The notes: generated by a model from the letters alone, not told the origin. A stretch of DNA of 64,000 nucleotides from Pseudomonas sp. QS1027 (GCF_002814235.1 NZ_PHSU01000019.1:62001-126000), one strand, 5' to 3'. Shown: positions 9,027 to 19,421, counted from the stretch's first letter. Program-made: numbers and translations.

Positions 9027-10025
9027 ATGGCTTCAGTTAAAGATGTCGCACGGCTGGCGGGGGTTTCCTTCATGACCGTTTCCAGGGCACTCAACACCCC
9101 GGAAAAACTGAACCAGGAAACCCTGGCGAAGGTTCGTCAAGCGATTGAGACCCTGGGTTATGTCCCCAGCCTTTCAGCGCGCAAGATCCGTGGCGGTCAC
9201 TCCAGTGGCAAGACCATTGGCGTCTTCGCGCTGGATACCGCGACAACCCCCTTCGCCGTGGAAATGCTCCTTTCAATGGAGCGCACGGCACGGGAAAACG
9301 GCTGGAACGTTTTCATCCTCAACGTCTTCGAAGCGCCGCCGAACCAGCAAACCATCGATCTGATGCTGTCGCATCAACCCGACGGAATCATCTTCAGCGC
9401 CATGCAGTTACGCACGGTCGAAATCCCCCGGGTACTGCGCAGCCTGCCTCTGGTGCTGAGCAACTGCATCAGTTCGCAAGCCGGCGTTGCATGCTACATA
9501 CCGGACGATGAAGAGGGTCAGTATCAGGCGGTAAAAAACGCCTTGAAACGCGGCTACCGGCGTCCGCTGTGCATCAGCCTGCCGCAAAGCAGCCTGGCCT
9601 GGGAGTGGCGTCAGCGCGGGTTGGTTCGCGCCCTCGCCGAGGTCCGCCTGTCGGTGGACGATATTCCCCAATACAACCTGTCGACCGACGATGCCTATCA
9701 GGAAACCATGGTCGCGCTGGAGCAGCAATTGCGCGGCCCGGAGGGCAAGCCGGCGTTTGACCTGCTTATCTGTGGCAACGACCGCATTGCGCTGGTCGCC
9801 TATCAATACCTGCTCAGCCGTGGCCTGCGTATTCCGGAGGATGTGGCGGTCCTTGGCTACGACAACATGATCGGGGTGGCCGAGTTGTTCTATCCGCCGC
9901 TGAGTACCGTGCAACTGCCGTACTACGAGATGGGGCGTCGTGCCGCCGAGCATGTGATTCAAGGCCGGGACGACCCAGCCACTCACAGGGTTGCGTGCCC
10001 GCTCGTCGAGCGTGAGTCCTGGTGA
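9027..10025 (+). CDS. cscR: LacI-family sucrose operon repressor
   Basis: DNA-binding regulator of 332 residues. An N-terminal LacI helix-turn-helix (VKDVARLAGVSFMTVSRALN, residues 4-23) and hinge helix precede a periplasmic-binding-protein-like sensor domain. FDLLICGNDRIALVAYQYL and EDVAVLGYDNM are family landmarks. It lies downstream of permease and invertase in the same direction. The only clear LacI-type palindrome found (6102-6113) overlaps the operon's promoter, so local repression is inferred. The 105-base gap before it holds no clear Shine-Dalgarno; the ATG at 9027 is chosen because the HTH begins at residue 4, as in other LacI proteins. Confidence 0.88.
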   Translation: MASVKDVARLAGVSFMTVSRALNTPEKLNQETLAKVRQAIETLGYVPSLSARKIRGGHSSGKTIGVFALDTATTPFAVEMLLSMERTARENGWNVFILNVFEAPPNQQTIDLMLSHQPDGIIFSAMQLRTVEIPRVLRSLPLVLSNCISSQAGVACYIPDDEEGQYQAVKNALKRGYRRPLCISLPQSSLAWEWRQRGLVRALAEVRLSVDDIPQYNLSTDDAYQETMVALEQQLRGPEGKPAFDLLICGNDRIALVAYQYLLSRGLRIPEDVAVLGYDNMIGVAELFYPPLSTVQLPYYEMGRRAAEHVIQGRDDPATHRVACPLVERESW

Positions 10026-10138
10026 TGACACTCATCATGGCGCGGGCATGTTTCACGCGCTTGCGTCATGGCTCCTGCAGTCCACCGCCAGTGCCGACCA
10101 GAGTTACAACCTGCTGGGCAAGGCTTGATCGTTGCAAT

Positions 10139-10166
10139 GAAAAAAGGCCCTCGCAAGCGAGGGCCT
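10139..10166 (-). terminator. Rho-independent terminator reading on the minus strand
   Basis: Stem AGGCCCTCGC / GCGAGGGCCT with a 2-base loop (10145-10166), followed on the minus strand by a run of six T. It terminates whatever once read leftward, now only the short tail at 10219-10260. Confidence 0.75.
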
Positions 10167-10218
10167 CTGTCAGGCTAGAGTGGTTATTGGACCTGGGCTA
10201 TCAATCCGTCAGAAAGCC

Positions 10219-10260
10219 TCAGGCGAACTTTTTGTCGGCCTCGTAAAGCTTGGTGTAGCT
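10219..10260 (-). pseudogene. C-terminal tail of an unidentified deleted gene
   Basis: On the minus strand a short frame reads SYTKLYEADKKFA then stop, followed 53 bases later by a strong terminator. It is closed on its upstream side by an in-frame TAG at 10261-10263, where DUF3833-like coding sequence on the other strand begins. It looks like the last 13 codons of a gene whose body has been deleted. I do not recognise the parent gene. Confidence 0.4.
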
Positions 10261-10262
10261 CT

Positions 10263-10439
10263 AATACCCTGCACTGGCGTTATTTACTGAACCTGCCGGT
10301 GGACGGCAAGGTTTATGAGGTTCACCTGGATGACTGGATGTACCTGCTGGACGAACACACCATGGCCAACCGATCGTTGATGAGCAAGTTCGGCCTGGAG
10401 GTGGGGCAGGTGACGTTGTTCTTCCGCAAGCAGCCGTGA
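10263..10439 (+). pseudogene. 3' fragment of a DUF3833 gene
   Basis: About 58 codons ending TGA without any plausible start. The translation contains NTLHWRYLLNLPVDGK, HLDDWMYLLDEHTMANRS and SKFGLEVGQVTLFFRKQP, which is the conserved C-terminal third of DUF3833 lipoprotein-like proteins (usually about 180 residues). The 5' two thirds are missing. It abuts the unidentified tail at about 10262 and runs tail to tail into a DUF2878 gene, a family often found near DUF3833. Loss by deletion or recombination is the simplest reading. Confidence 0.65.
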
Positions 10440-10440
10440 G

Positions 10441-10944
10441 TCAGTCGGGGCGTCGTCCGGCCAGCCGGTGCAGTGCCGGCAGCAGCGGCGCCCATATCAA
10501 GGCGAGTAGCACCAGGCTGGGCCATAGACCCAGTGGCAGGCCAATGTCTGCCAGTTTGGCGCCACCCAGATAGGACAGGGGGCCGCCACACGCCCCCAGC
10601 AGGCTGGCCAGCCACCAGGGGCGCGCCGTCCAGTTCAGACTGTAATGCAAGGTGCTGGCGAACAGGAGCCAAAGCACTGCCAGCCACAGAGGCAGCAGCA
10701 CCTTGGTGCCGGGGAACTCAAACAGCCCCAGGTGCAGCAGGGCGCTGTCCAGGGCCCAGCCACAGGCCGCCACTCGCAACAGCGTGCGCCACTCGTTGCG
10801 GTTATCGGCGATCCACAGCAGGTGTACGGCCAGGCAGGCGATTGCAATCAAAAGCAGCCACGGACGTTGCGCACTCAGCACGCACGCGAACCAGCCGAGC
10901 TGGAACAGCCCGGCGTTCAGCAACGGTCGGCCCCGCCTGTTCAC
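10441..10944 (-). CDS. DUF2878 integral membrane protein
   Basis: Small inner-membrane protein of about 167 residues with five to six hydrophobic segments (for example LLNAGLFQLGWFACVLSA and VLLPLWLAVLWLLFA), matching the DUF2878 pattern. No biochemical function is established for the family. The start is uncertain: GTG at 10944 begins just before the conserved LLNAGLFQLGWFACV, while a longer frame to 11025 adds 27 residues unlike the family; neither has a good ribosome site. DUF3833/DUF2878 genes commonly travel together in Pseudomonas, and here the neighbouring DUF3833 copy is broken. Confidence 0.65.
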   Translation of the reverse strand: MNRRGRPLLNAGLFQLGWFACVLSAQRPWLLLIAIACLAVHLLWIADNRNEWRTLLRVAACGWALDSALLHLGLFEFPGTKVLLPLWLAVLWLLFASTLHYSLNWTARPWWLASLLGACGGPLSYLGGAKLADIGLPLGLWPSLVLLALIWAPLLPALHRLAGRRPD

Positions 10945-11051
10945 GCCGATACCAAGGGTTTGCCCTCGATTAAATAAAATAACAATTGAATAGCACGATT
11001 TATTAAACCCCCCTAGCCGACGCAAGGCGAGTTCGTTTAATTGATTGTCTA

Positions 11052-11111
11052 ATCCCTATATATGGGATGTATAAATATATATTGAGATTTCCTAAGGCCA
11101 GGGTCTATAGT
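11052..11111 (+). promoter_or_regulatory. Promoter region of the galactose operon
   Basis: -35 TTGAGA (11082-11087), 18-base spacer, -10 TATAGT (11106-11111), each 5 of 6 to consensus. Upstream, in a very AT-rich stretch, lies an inverted repeat ATCCC-TATATAT-GGGAT (11052-11068), at about -50 to -66, where an activator or repressor could sit. The IclR protein at 20607 is the local candidate; the link is inference. Confidence 0.5.
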
Positions 11112-11163
11112 CGCCCCATCAGCTCTACGCACTCACTGTCCAAAAATAAATTCAGGTGAAGCG

Positions 11164-12141
11164 ATGCAGGCGCAATTGATCGCGCTCGATTGGGGAACCA
11201 CCTCTCTTCGGGCTTACAAACTTGCTGCTGGCGGCCAGGTGCTCGAACAGCGTTCGCTGTCGTCGGGGATCATGCAGTTGCCCAGTGGGCCGCGGATGAT
11301 CGCCGGCCAGATGTGCACCGATGGTTTCGAACTGGCGTTCGACGATGCCTGCGGTGACTGGCTCGAGGCGCAGCCCGAGCTGCCAGTGATTGCCTGTGGC
11401 ATGGTCGGCAGCGCCCAGGGCTGGCGCGAAGCCGCCTACTGCGACACCCCGGCGAATGTCGCCAACCTCGGCACCTCCTTGAAAGTCTTGCGCAGCCTGC
11501 GCGGCGTCGAGGTGCATATCGTGCCCGGGGTGATCCAGCGTTCACCGTTGCCGAATGTGATGCGCGGCGAAGAGACCCAGGTCCTCGGCGTCCTGCAAAG
11601 CCTGCCAGCGGATGCGGGCGACAATCTGCTGATCGGCTTGCCGGGCAGCCATTCGAAATGGGTCGAAGTGGCCGATGGCTGCATCGTGCATTTCGATACC
11701 TTCATGACCGGCGAACTGTTCGCCATCCTCAGCGAACACAGCATCCTGGGCCGTACTCAACAACGCGGCGCGGCTTTTGATGGCCAGGCGTTTGATCGCG
11801 GCGTGCAGGTGGCGTTGTCCACTGACGGCGAGATCGGCCCGCTTTCGACCTTGTTCAGTGCCCGCAGCCTTGGCCTGACCGGCGAACTGAGTGCCACCGA
11901 ACAAGTCGACTATCTGTCGGGCCTGTTGATCGGTCATGAACTCGCGGCCCTCGCCGACGTGCAGCGCCGTCGACGCAACAGCAGCGACTTGCCTTCGATC
12001 ATTCTTATCGGCAACTCCCAACTCTGTGCCCGCTACAGCCGGGCGCTCGATGCCTGCGGCTTTGCTCCGGTGAGCCTGGCCGAACAGGCCACCGAGCGCG
12101 GTTTATGGCACCTGGCCGAAGCGGCCGGGCTGCTCGGCTGA
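11164..12141 (+). CDS. dgoK: 2-dehydro-3-deoxygalactonokinase
   Basis: Phosphorylates 2-keto-3-deoxygalactonate with ATP to give the 6-phosphate, the penultimate step of the De Ley-Doudoroff pathway. The 325 residues begin with the phosphate-1 motif IALDWGTTSLRAY and contain ACGMVGSAQGW, GEETQVLGVL and LIGLPGSHSKWV, all DgoK hallmarks. It is the first gene of a long co-directional operon behind a good promoter and has GGTGAAGCG just before the ATG. The aldolase gene follows after 31 bases. Confidence 0.93.
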   Translation: MQAQLIALDWGTTSLRAYKLAAGGQVLEQRSLSSGIMQLPSGPRMIAGQMCTDGFELAFDDACGDWLEAQPELPVIACGMVGSAQGWREAAYCDTPANVANLGTSLKVLRSLRGVEVHIVPGVIQRSPLPNVMRGEETQVLGVLQSLPADAGDNLLIGLPGSHSKWVEVADGCIVHFDTFMTGELFAILSEHSILGRTQQRGAAFDGQAFDRGVQVALSTDGEIGPLSTLFSARSLGLTGELSATEQVDYLSGLLIGHELAALADVQRRRRNSSDLPSIILIGNSQLCARYSRALDACGFAPVSLAEQATERGLWHLAEAAGLLG

Positions 12142-12172
12142 GCGTCTGCGTTCAACTACCAGGAGGTCTGAC

Positions 12173-12793
12173 ATGCTCAAGCAAGCACTGGCGAAAAACG
12201 GGCTGATCGCGATCCTTCGCGGCCTGCGCCCACAAGAGGCGGCCGCCATCGGCGAGGTGTTGTACCAGGCTGGTTTTCGCGTCATGGAAGTGCCCCTCAA
12301 TTCGCCTGAACCCTACGAAAGCATTCGCATCCTGCGCAGCCTGTTGCCTGCCGATTGCCTGATCGGCGCCGGTACGGTGCTGACCGCGGAACAGGTCGGG
12401 CACGTGAAGGCGGCCGGCGGGCAGGTGATCGTCATGCCCCACAGTGACCCCAAGGTCTTGCGCGCCGCCAAGGCGGCAGGCCTGTACCTGTCGCCGGGTG
12501 TCGCCACGCCGACCGAAGCCTTTGCCGCCCTGGCCGAAGGCGCCGATGTCCTGAAGATGTTCCCGGCGGAGCAAATGGGACCGGCGGTGGTCAAGGCCTG
12601 GTTGGCGGTGCTGCCGGCAGGAACCTTGCTGATCCCGGTCGGCGGGATCACACCGGACAACATGCGGGTGTTTGTCGAGGCGGGCGTCAGCGGTTTCGGC
12701 CTCGGGTCCGGACTGTTCAAACCGGGCCTGACACCTGACGAAGTGGCGGTCCGTGCCAAGGCTTATGTGCAGGCCTGGAACGCATTGCGTTAA
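12173..12793 (+). CDS. dgoA: 2-dehydro-3-deoxy-6-phosphogalactonate aldolase
   Basis: Class I aldolase of 206 residues splitting KDPGal into pyruvate and glyceraldehyde-3-phosphate. KDPG/KDPGal aldolase landmarks are present: LIAILRGLRP, the catalytic Glu in FRVMEVPLNSP, GAGTVLT and the Schiff-base Lys128 in DVLKMFPAE, with PVGGITPDNM near the C-terminus. KMFPAE, rather than the KFFPAE of Eda, and the gene context favour the galactonate-pathway enzyme over Eda. AGGAGG lies 5 bases before the ATG. Confidence 0.93.
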   Translation: MLKQALAKNGLIAILRGLRPQEAAAIGEVLYQAGFRVMEVPLNSPEPYESIRILRSLLPADCLIGAGTVLTAEQVGHVKAAGGQVIVMPHSDPKVLRAAKAAGLYLSPGVATPTEAFAALAEGADVLKMFPAEQMGPAVVKAWLAVLPAGTLLIPVGGITPDNMRVFVEAGVSGFGLGSGLFKPGLTPDEVAVRAKAYVQAWNALR

Positions 12794-12841
12794 GACTTTC
12801 CGGCGCCGTGGGCGCTGCCTCTGAACAAGAGAGACAACACG

Positions 12842-13990
12842 ATGAAAATTACCAAACTGACGACCTTTATCGTTCCACCGCGCTGGTTGTTCCTCAAGGT
12901 CGAAACCGACGAGGGCGTGACCGGCTGGGGCGAGCCCGTGGTCGAAGGCCGGGCCCACACCGTTGCGGCGGCCGTGGATGAGCTGTCGGACTATCTGATC
13001 GGCAAGGACCCGCGCAATATCGAAGACATCTGGACCGTGCTCTATCGCGGCGGTTTCTACCGTGGCGGCGCGGTGCACATGAGCGCCCTGGCCGGGATCG
13101 ACCAGGCGCTCTGGGACATCAAGGGCAAGGCGCTCGGCGTCTCGGTCAGCGATCTGCTGGGCGGGCAGGTTCGCGACAAGATCCGGGTCTACTCGTGGAT
13201 CGGCGGCGACCGTCCGGCCGACACCGCCCGGGCTGCCCGGGAAGCCGTCGAGCGAGGTTTCACCGCCGTCAAAATGAACGGCACTGAAGAACTGCAGTTC
13301 GTCGACAGCTTCGAGAAAGTCGACCTGGCGTTGGCCAACGTCGCTGCCGTACGCGATGCGGTAGGGCCGAATGTGGGGATCGGCGTGGACTTCCATGGCC
13401 GGGTCCACAAACCCATGGCCAAGGTGCTGATGAAGGAACTCGATGCCTACAAATTGATGTTTATCGAAGAGCCGGTGCTCAGCGAAAACTACGAAGCCCT
13501 TAAAGAACTGGCGCCGTTGACCAGTACGCCGATTGCCCTGGGCGAGCGTCTGTTTTCCCGCTGGGATTTCAAACGGGTACTCAGCGAGGGTTATGTCGAC
13601 ATCATCCAGCCGGATGCCTCCCATGCCGGTGGCATCACCGAAACCCGCAAGATCGCCAACATGGCCGAAGCCTATGACGTGGCTTTGGCGCTGCATTGCC
13701 CGTTGGGGCCGATCGCGTTGGCGGCGTGCCTGCAACTGGACGCGGTTTGCTACAACGCGTTTATCCAGGAACAGAGCCTGGGCATCCATTACAACGAAAG
13801 CAACGACCTGCTGGATTACGTCAAGGATCCGCGGGTGTTCGACTACGACAAGGGCTTTGTGAAGATCCCCAACGGTCCGGGCCTGGGTATCGAGATCAAC
13901 GAGGAGTACGTCATCGAACGCGCGGCCATCGGTCACCGCTGGCGCAACCCGATCTGGCGTCATGCCGACGGCAGCTTTGCCGAGTGGTAA
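12842..13990 (+). CDS. dgoD: D-galactonate dehydratase
   Basis: Enolase-superfamily enzyme (382 residues) that removes water from D-galactonate to give 2-keto-3-deoxygalactonate. Mg2+ ligands D183, E209 and E235 and the catalytic histidines H185 and H285 fall exactly at the numbering of E. coli DgoD (GVDFHGR, FIEEP, ALGERL, LHCPLGP). The N-terminal capping domain starts at residue 1 with MKITKLTTFIVPPRWLFLKV. It follows the aldolase after 48 bases and precedes the lactonase, giving a complete order of enzymes for galactose oxidation. Confidence 0.95.
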   Translation: MKITKLTTFIVPPRWLFLKVETDEGVTGWGEPVVEGRAHTVAAAVDELSDYLIGKDPRNIEDIWTVLYRGGFYRGGAVHMSALAGIDQALWDIKGKALGVSVSDLLGGQVRDKIRVYSWIGGDRPADTARAAREAVERGFTAVKMNGTEELQFVDSFEKVDLALANVAAVRDAVGPNVGIGVDFHGRVHKPMAKVLMKELDAYKLMFIEEPVLSENYEALKELAPLTSTPIALGERLFSRWDFKRVLSEGYVDIIQPDASHAGGITETRKIANMAEAYDVALALHCPLGPIALAACLQLDAVCYNAFIQEQSLGIHYNESNDLLDYVKDPRVFDYDKGFVKIPNGPGLGIEINEEYVIERAAIGHRWRNPIWRHADGSFAEW

Positions 13991-14018
13991 GGCCATGGAT
14001 CAGACAGGAGGATCAATC

Positions 14019-14909
14019 ATGCAATGGAAGCCGGTAAGCGAACAGCGCTTCATGTTGGCGGAAGGCCCGTTCTGGGACGGCCCGACCCAGACCTTGTACT
14101 GGGTGGATATCGCCGCTCGGCTGGCCTGCCGCCTGAGTGGCGGGCGGTACCAGCAGTGGCAGTTGCCCGAAGCCGTGTCGGCCTTTATTCCGTGCGAGCG
14201 TGGTGATGCCTTGGTGACCCTGGCCAGTGGCGTCTATCGCCTTGACCTCGACTCGCCGTCGCAGCATCCGGCCCTGGCCCTGTTCTGCGTGGCCGACCCG
14301 GTGAGCGGCAACCGCGCGAACGAGGCCCGTTGCGATGCGCAGGGGCGACTGTGGCTGGGCAGCATGCAAAACAATCTGGCCGCCGATGGCAGCGACCTGC
14401 CGATCACCCGGCGTTCGGGCGGTTTGTTCCGGGTTGACCCGGATGCTCGCGTCACCCCGTTGCTGGAGGGGCAGGGCATCGTCAACACCTTGCTCTGGGA
14501 CGCCACGGGCAGCCAGCTCTACTGCGCCGACAGCCTTGATGGCCAACTCTATCGTTATGCCATAGAGGCCGATGGTTCCCTGGGCGCGCGCAGCACCTGG
14601 GCGCAAGCGTCCAGCCGCGGTGTGCCGGACGGTTCGGCCATGGACAGCCAGGGCTACGTCTGGAACGCCCGCTGGGGCGGTCATTGCCTGATCCGCTATG
14701 CCCCCGACGGCACGCTCGACCGGGTGATCGAATTACCCGTCGAGTACCCCACCAGCTGTGTGTTTGGCGGGGTCGATCTGGCCACGCTTTACGTCACCAG
14801 CGCCCGACCGGCGAGCAGCGGGGAAGGGACAGAGGGGGCCATGGACGGCGCGTTATTGATGGCCGACGTTGGCGTGAAAGGCTTGGCCTGCCAACGTTTT
14901 TCGGGCTGA
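14019..14909 (+). CDS. SMP-30/gluconolactonase family sugar lactonase (probable galactonolactonase)
   Basis: Six-bladed propeller lactonase of 296 residues that should open galactono-lactone to galactonate. Metal ligands of the SMP-30 family can be seen: E15 in LAEGPFW, Asn in SGNRANEARCD, Asn in GIVNTLLWD and Asp in GVPDGSAMDSQG. The ATG at 14019 has a perfect AGGAGG 7 bases upstream; an in-frame start at 13962 inside dgoD is rejected. Position between the dehydratase and a sugar dehydrogenase supports the substrate, but close relatives act on arabinono- or xylonolactone. Confidence 0.85.
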   Translation: MQWKPVSEQRFMLAEGPFWDGPTQTLYWVDIAARLACRLSGGRYQQWQLPEAVSAFIPCERGDALVTLASGVYRLDLDSPSQHPALALFCVADPVSGNRANEARCDAQGRLWLGSMQNNLAADGSDLPITRRSGGLFRVDPDARVTPLLEGQGIVNTLLWDATGSQLYCADSLDGQLYRYAIEADGSLGARSTWAQASSRGVPDGSAMDSQGYVWNARWGGHCLIRYAPDGTLDRVIELPVEYPTSCVFGGVDLATLYVTSARPASSGEGTEGAMDGALLMADVGVKGLACQRFSG

Positions 14910-14935
14910 ACATCTTACTTGCAGGAGCATTTGAA

Positions 14936-15754
14936 ATGGCTGAAGCGCTGTCTTTACCCGCGGTTCCGGAGCCCACCTACGGCGACCGGCTGAAAGACAA
15001 AGTGGTGGTGGTGACCGGCGCGGCCCAGGGGATCGGCGAGGCGATTGTCGCCTGCTTCCAGGCCCAACAGGCACGGCTGGTGATCGGCGATATCCAGGGT
15101 GAGAAAGTCGAACGTGTGGCGGCTCGCTGGCGTGAACGTGGCGCCGAGGTTCATGCCCAGGCCGTGGACATTACCTCCAAGGAGCAATGTCGCTCCCTGG
15201 TGGACCTGGCCATCGAGAAGTTCGGGCGCGTCGATGTACTGGTCAACTGTGCCGGCGTGAATGTGTTTCGCGACCCGCTGGAGATGAGCGACGAGGATTG
15301 GCGCCGTTGCTTCGCCATCGACCTGGACGGCGCCTGGTTCGGTTGCCGCACCGTGTTGCCGCACATGATCGAGCAGGGCATCGGCAACATCATCAACATC
15401 GCCTCCACCCATTCCAGCCACATCATTCCGGGCTGCTTTCCCTACCCGGTGGCCAAGCATGGCCTGCTCGGGCTGACGCGGGCGCTGGGTATCGAGTACG
15501 CGCCCAAGGGGATTCGGGTCAACGCCATTGCCCCGGGCTATATCGAAACCCAGCTCAATGTCGACTACTGGAACGGCTTCGACGACCCCCACGCCGAACG
15601 GCAACGGGCCTTCGACCTGCACCCGCCACGCCGTATCGGCCAGCCGGTCGAGGTGGCGATGACGGCGCTGTTCCTGGCGACCGACGAAGCGCCGTTCATC
15701 AACGCCACCTGCCTGATGATCGATGGCGGCCGTTCGGTGCTTTACCACGAGTAA
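14936..15754 (+). CDS. SDR-family sugar 1-dehydrogenase (probable D-galactose dehydrogenase)
   Basis: NAD(P)-dependent short-chain dehydrogenase of 272 residues. It has an extra N-terminal arm of about 20 residues before the Rossmann motif TGAAQGIG (27-34), NCAG in the middle, and the catalytic Ser157 and Tyr170/Lys174 (YPVAK). It should oxidise the sugar at C1 to the lactone, the first step of the pathway whose other enzymes precede it. GCAGGAG lies just before the ATG at 14936; a longer frame inside the lactonase gene is rejected. L-arabinose is an alternative substrate because AraF-type importers take both sugars, but the dgo genes favour galactose. Confidence 0.85.
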   Translation: MAEALSLPAVPEPTYGDRLKDKVVVVTGAAQGIGEAIVACFQAQQARLVIGDIQGEKVERVAARWRERGAEVHAQAVDITSKEQCRSLVDLAIEKFGRVDVLVNCAGVNVFRDPLEMSDEDWRRCFAIDLDGAWFGCRTVLPHMIEQGIGNIINIASTHSSHIIPGCFPYPVAKHGLLGLTRALGIEYAPKGIRVNAIAPGYIETQLNVDYWNGFDDPHAERQRAFDLHPPRRIGQPVEVAMTALFLATDEAPFINATCLMIDGGRSVLYHE

Positions 15755-15824
15755 TACCCAGCCGGCCGCCGGGCCGGACAGTTTTTCCGTACGTAACGAA
15801 CCAATAACAACAAGAGGGTTACTT

Positions 15825-16826
15825 ATGTTTATTCAGCGCAACATCCGCTCTCTGACCTGCGCCGCGGCGCTGGTTGCCGCCAGCAGTTTCAGCGGTTGGG
15901 TCTCGGCCGAAGAAGTGAAGATCGGCTTTCTGGTCAAGCAGGCCGAGGAACCCTGGTTCCAGACCGAGTGGGCCTTTGCCGAAAAGGCCGGCAAGGACAA
16001 GGGCTTCACGGTGATCAAGATCGCCGTGCCCGATGGCGAGAAGACCCTGGCGGCCATCGATACCCTGGCCGCCAGCGGCGCCAAGGGTTTTGTCATCTGC
16101 CCGCCGGACACCTCGCTGGGCCCGGCGATCATGGCCAAGGCCAAGCTCAACGACCTCAAGGTCCTGGCCGTCGATGACCGCTTTGTCGATGCCCACGGCA
16201 AGCCTATGGAAGACGTGCCTTATGTCGGCCTGGCGGCGTTCAAGATCGGTCAGAAGCAAGGCTTGGCGATGGCCGATGAAGCCAAGAAGCGCGGCTGGGA
16301 TTGGAACGCCACTTACGCGGTGATCAACACCTTCGACGAACTGGACACCGGCAAGAAGCGCACCGACGGCTCGGTGGACGCACTCAAGGCCGCGGGCTTG
16401 CCGGCGGACCATATCCTCTTCACGGCGCAGAAAACCCTCGACGTCCCTGGCAGCATGGACTCCACCAATTCGGCGCTGGTCAAGCTGCCGAGTGCGGCGA
16501 AGAACCTGATCGTTGGCGGCATGAACGACAGTGCCGTGCTGGGCGGTGTGCGAGCCACCGAAAGCGCCGGCTTCAAGGCGGCGAATGTGATCGGTGTCGG
16601 CATCAACGGCACCGACGCCATCGGCGAGCTGAAAAAGACCGACAGCGGCTTCTACGGTTCGATGCTGCTGAGCCCCGATACCTCGGGTTATGAAACCGCC
16701 AGCCAGATGTTTACCTGGGTCAGCACCGGCAAGGAGCCGGCCAAGTACACCGCCCTGGACAACGTGACCTTGATTACCCGCGCCAACTTCCAGCAAGAGC
16801 TGACCAAGATCGGGCTGTGGAAATGA
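15825..16826 (+). CDS. araF: Sugar ABC transporter periplasmic binding protein, AraF-type
   Basis: Periplasmic receptor of 333 residues with a clear signal peptide (basic MFIQRNIR, hydrophobic core, cleavage after WVSA). The mature part is like E. coli AraF, which binds both L-arabinose and D-galactose: KIGFLVKQAEEPWFQTEW, FVICPPDTSLGPAIMAKAK and NTFDELDTGKKR. It is followed by the cognate ATPase and permease. AGAGGG is 6 bases before the ATG. In this operon galactose is the more probable cargo. Confidence 0.9.
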   Translation: MFIQRNIRSLTCAAALVAASSFSGWVSAEEVKIGFLVKQAEEPWFQTEWAFAEKAGKDKGFTVIKIAVPDGEKTLAAIDTLAASGAKGFVICPPDTSLGPAIMAKAKLNDLKVLAVDDRFVDAHGKPMEDVPYVGLAAFKIGQKQGLAMADEAKKRGWDWNATYAVINTFDELDTGKKRTDGSVDALKAAGLPADHILFTAQKTLDVPGSMDSTNSALVKLPSAAKNLIVGGMNDSAVLGGVRATESAGFKAANVIGVGINGTDAIGELKKTDSGFYGSMLLSPDTSGYETASQMFTWVSTGKEPAKYTALDNVTLITRANFQQELTKIGLWK

Positions 16827-16912
16827 CACTCCGCCGGTGCAAGGGATGGACCTTGCGCCTGACGTCCACCCTGTGGGTTGCGCAGCGCGCGGCCCGGTGC
16901 GGGAGATAGGCT

Positions 16913-18427
<1,515 letters not shown>

Positions 18428-18445
18428 AAACCTATTGAGGTGTCT

Positions 18446-19411
18446 ATGTCACAGGTCAAAAATACACACGCATTCTGGCTCGGCTTCAATCAGCGCAAGT
18501 TCTTCGACGATTGGGTCATGCTGCTCGCGGCCATCGGGATCTTTGTGCTCTGCGCGCTGTTTATCGATAACTTCATGTCCTCCCTGAACATGCGCGGCCT
18601 GGGCCTGGCGATTTCCACCACGGGGATTGCCGCCTGCACCATGTTGTTCTGCCTGGCCTCGGGGCACTTCGACCTCTCGGTCGGCTCGGTGATCGCCTGT
18701 GCGGGAGTGGTGGCCGGTATTGTCATTCGTGATACCGACAGCGTGTTTTTCGGGGTCTCGGCGGCACTGGCCATGGGGCTGTGCGTGGGCCTGATCAACG
18801 GTATCGTGATCGCCAAGCTGCGGGTCAACGCGCTGATCACCACCCTGGCAACCATGCAGATCGTGCGCGGGCTGGCCTATATCTTCTCCAACGGCAAGGC
18901 CGTCGGGGTGATGAACGAAGGCTTCTTCGTCTTCGGCAACGGCCAGCTGTTCGGCGTGCCGGTGCCGATCCTGATCACCGTGCTGTGCTTCGTGTTCTTC
19001 GGCTGGCTGCTCAACTACACCACCTATGGCCGCAACACCATGGCCATCGGCGGCAACCCGGAAGCGGCGCTGCTGGCCGGGGTGAATGTGGACCGGACCA
19101 AGATCATCATCTTCGCCGTGCATGGGCTGATCGGCGCGCTGGCCGGGGTGATCCTGGCTTCGCGCATGACCTCGGGCCAGCCGATGATCGGCCAGGGTTT
19201 CGAGCTGACAGTGATTTCCGCCTGTGTGCTCGGCGGGGTTTCCCTGAGCGGCGGGATCGGGCTGATCCGCCATGTGATTGCTGGCGTGCTGATTCTGGCG
19301 ATCATCGAGAACGCGATGAACCTGAAGAATATCGACACCTTTTACCAATATGTCATTCGCGGTTCGATTCTTCTCGGGGCGGTGATCATCGACCGTCTCA
19401 AGCAACGCTGA
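18446..19411 (+). CDS. araH: Sugar ABC transporter permease, AraH-type
   Basis: Inner-membrane permease of 321 residues with 8-10 hydrophobic segments and the CUT2 permease motif GGNPEAALLAGVNVDRTK, which couples to the ATPase. The ATG at 18446 is chosen over a GTG two codons upstream because GAGG (18437-18440) is ideally spaced. It completes the AraFGH-type importer and is followed after 10 bases by the mutarotase. Confidence 0.92.
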   Translation: MSQVKNTHAFWLGFNQRKFFDDWVMLLAAIGIFVLCALFIDNFMSSLNMRGLGLAISTTGIAACTMLFCLASGHFDLSVGSVIACAGVVAGIVIRDTDSVFFGVSAALAMGLCVGLINGIVIAKLRVNALITTLATMQIVRGLAYIFSNGKAVGVMNEGFFVFGNGQLFGVPVPILITVLCFVFFGWLLNYTTYGRNTMAIGGNPEAALLAGVNVDRTKIIIFAVHGLIGALAGVILASRMTSGQPMIGQGFELTVISACVLGGVSLSGGIGLIRHVIAGVLILAIIENAMNLKNIDTFYQYVIRGSILLGAVIIDRLKQR

Positions 19412-19421
19412 GGGCGCGCCG

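Noticed and set aside
12152..13996. Long antisense open frame (614 codons) opposite dgoA/dgoD
   Set aside because: High GC keeps antisense frames open; it has no recognisable domain, while the plus-strand genes have complete catalytic sites.
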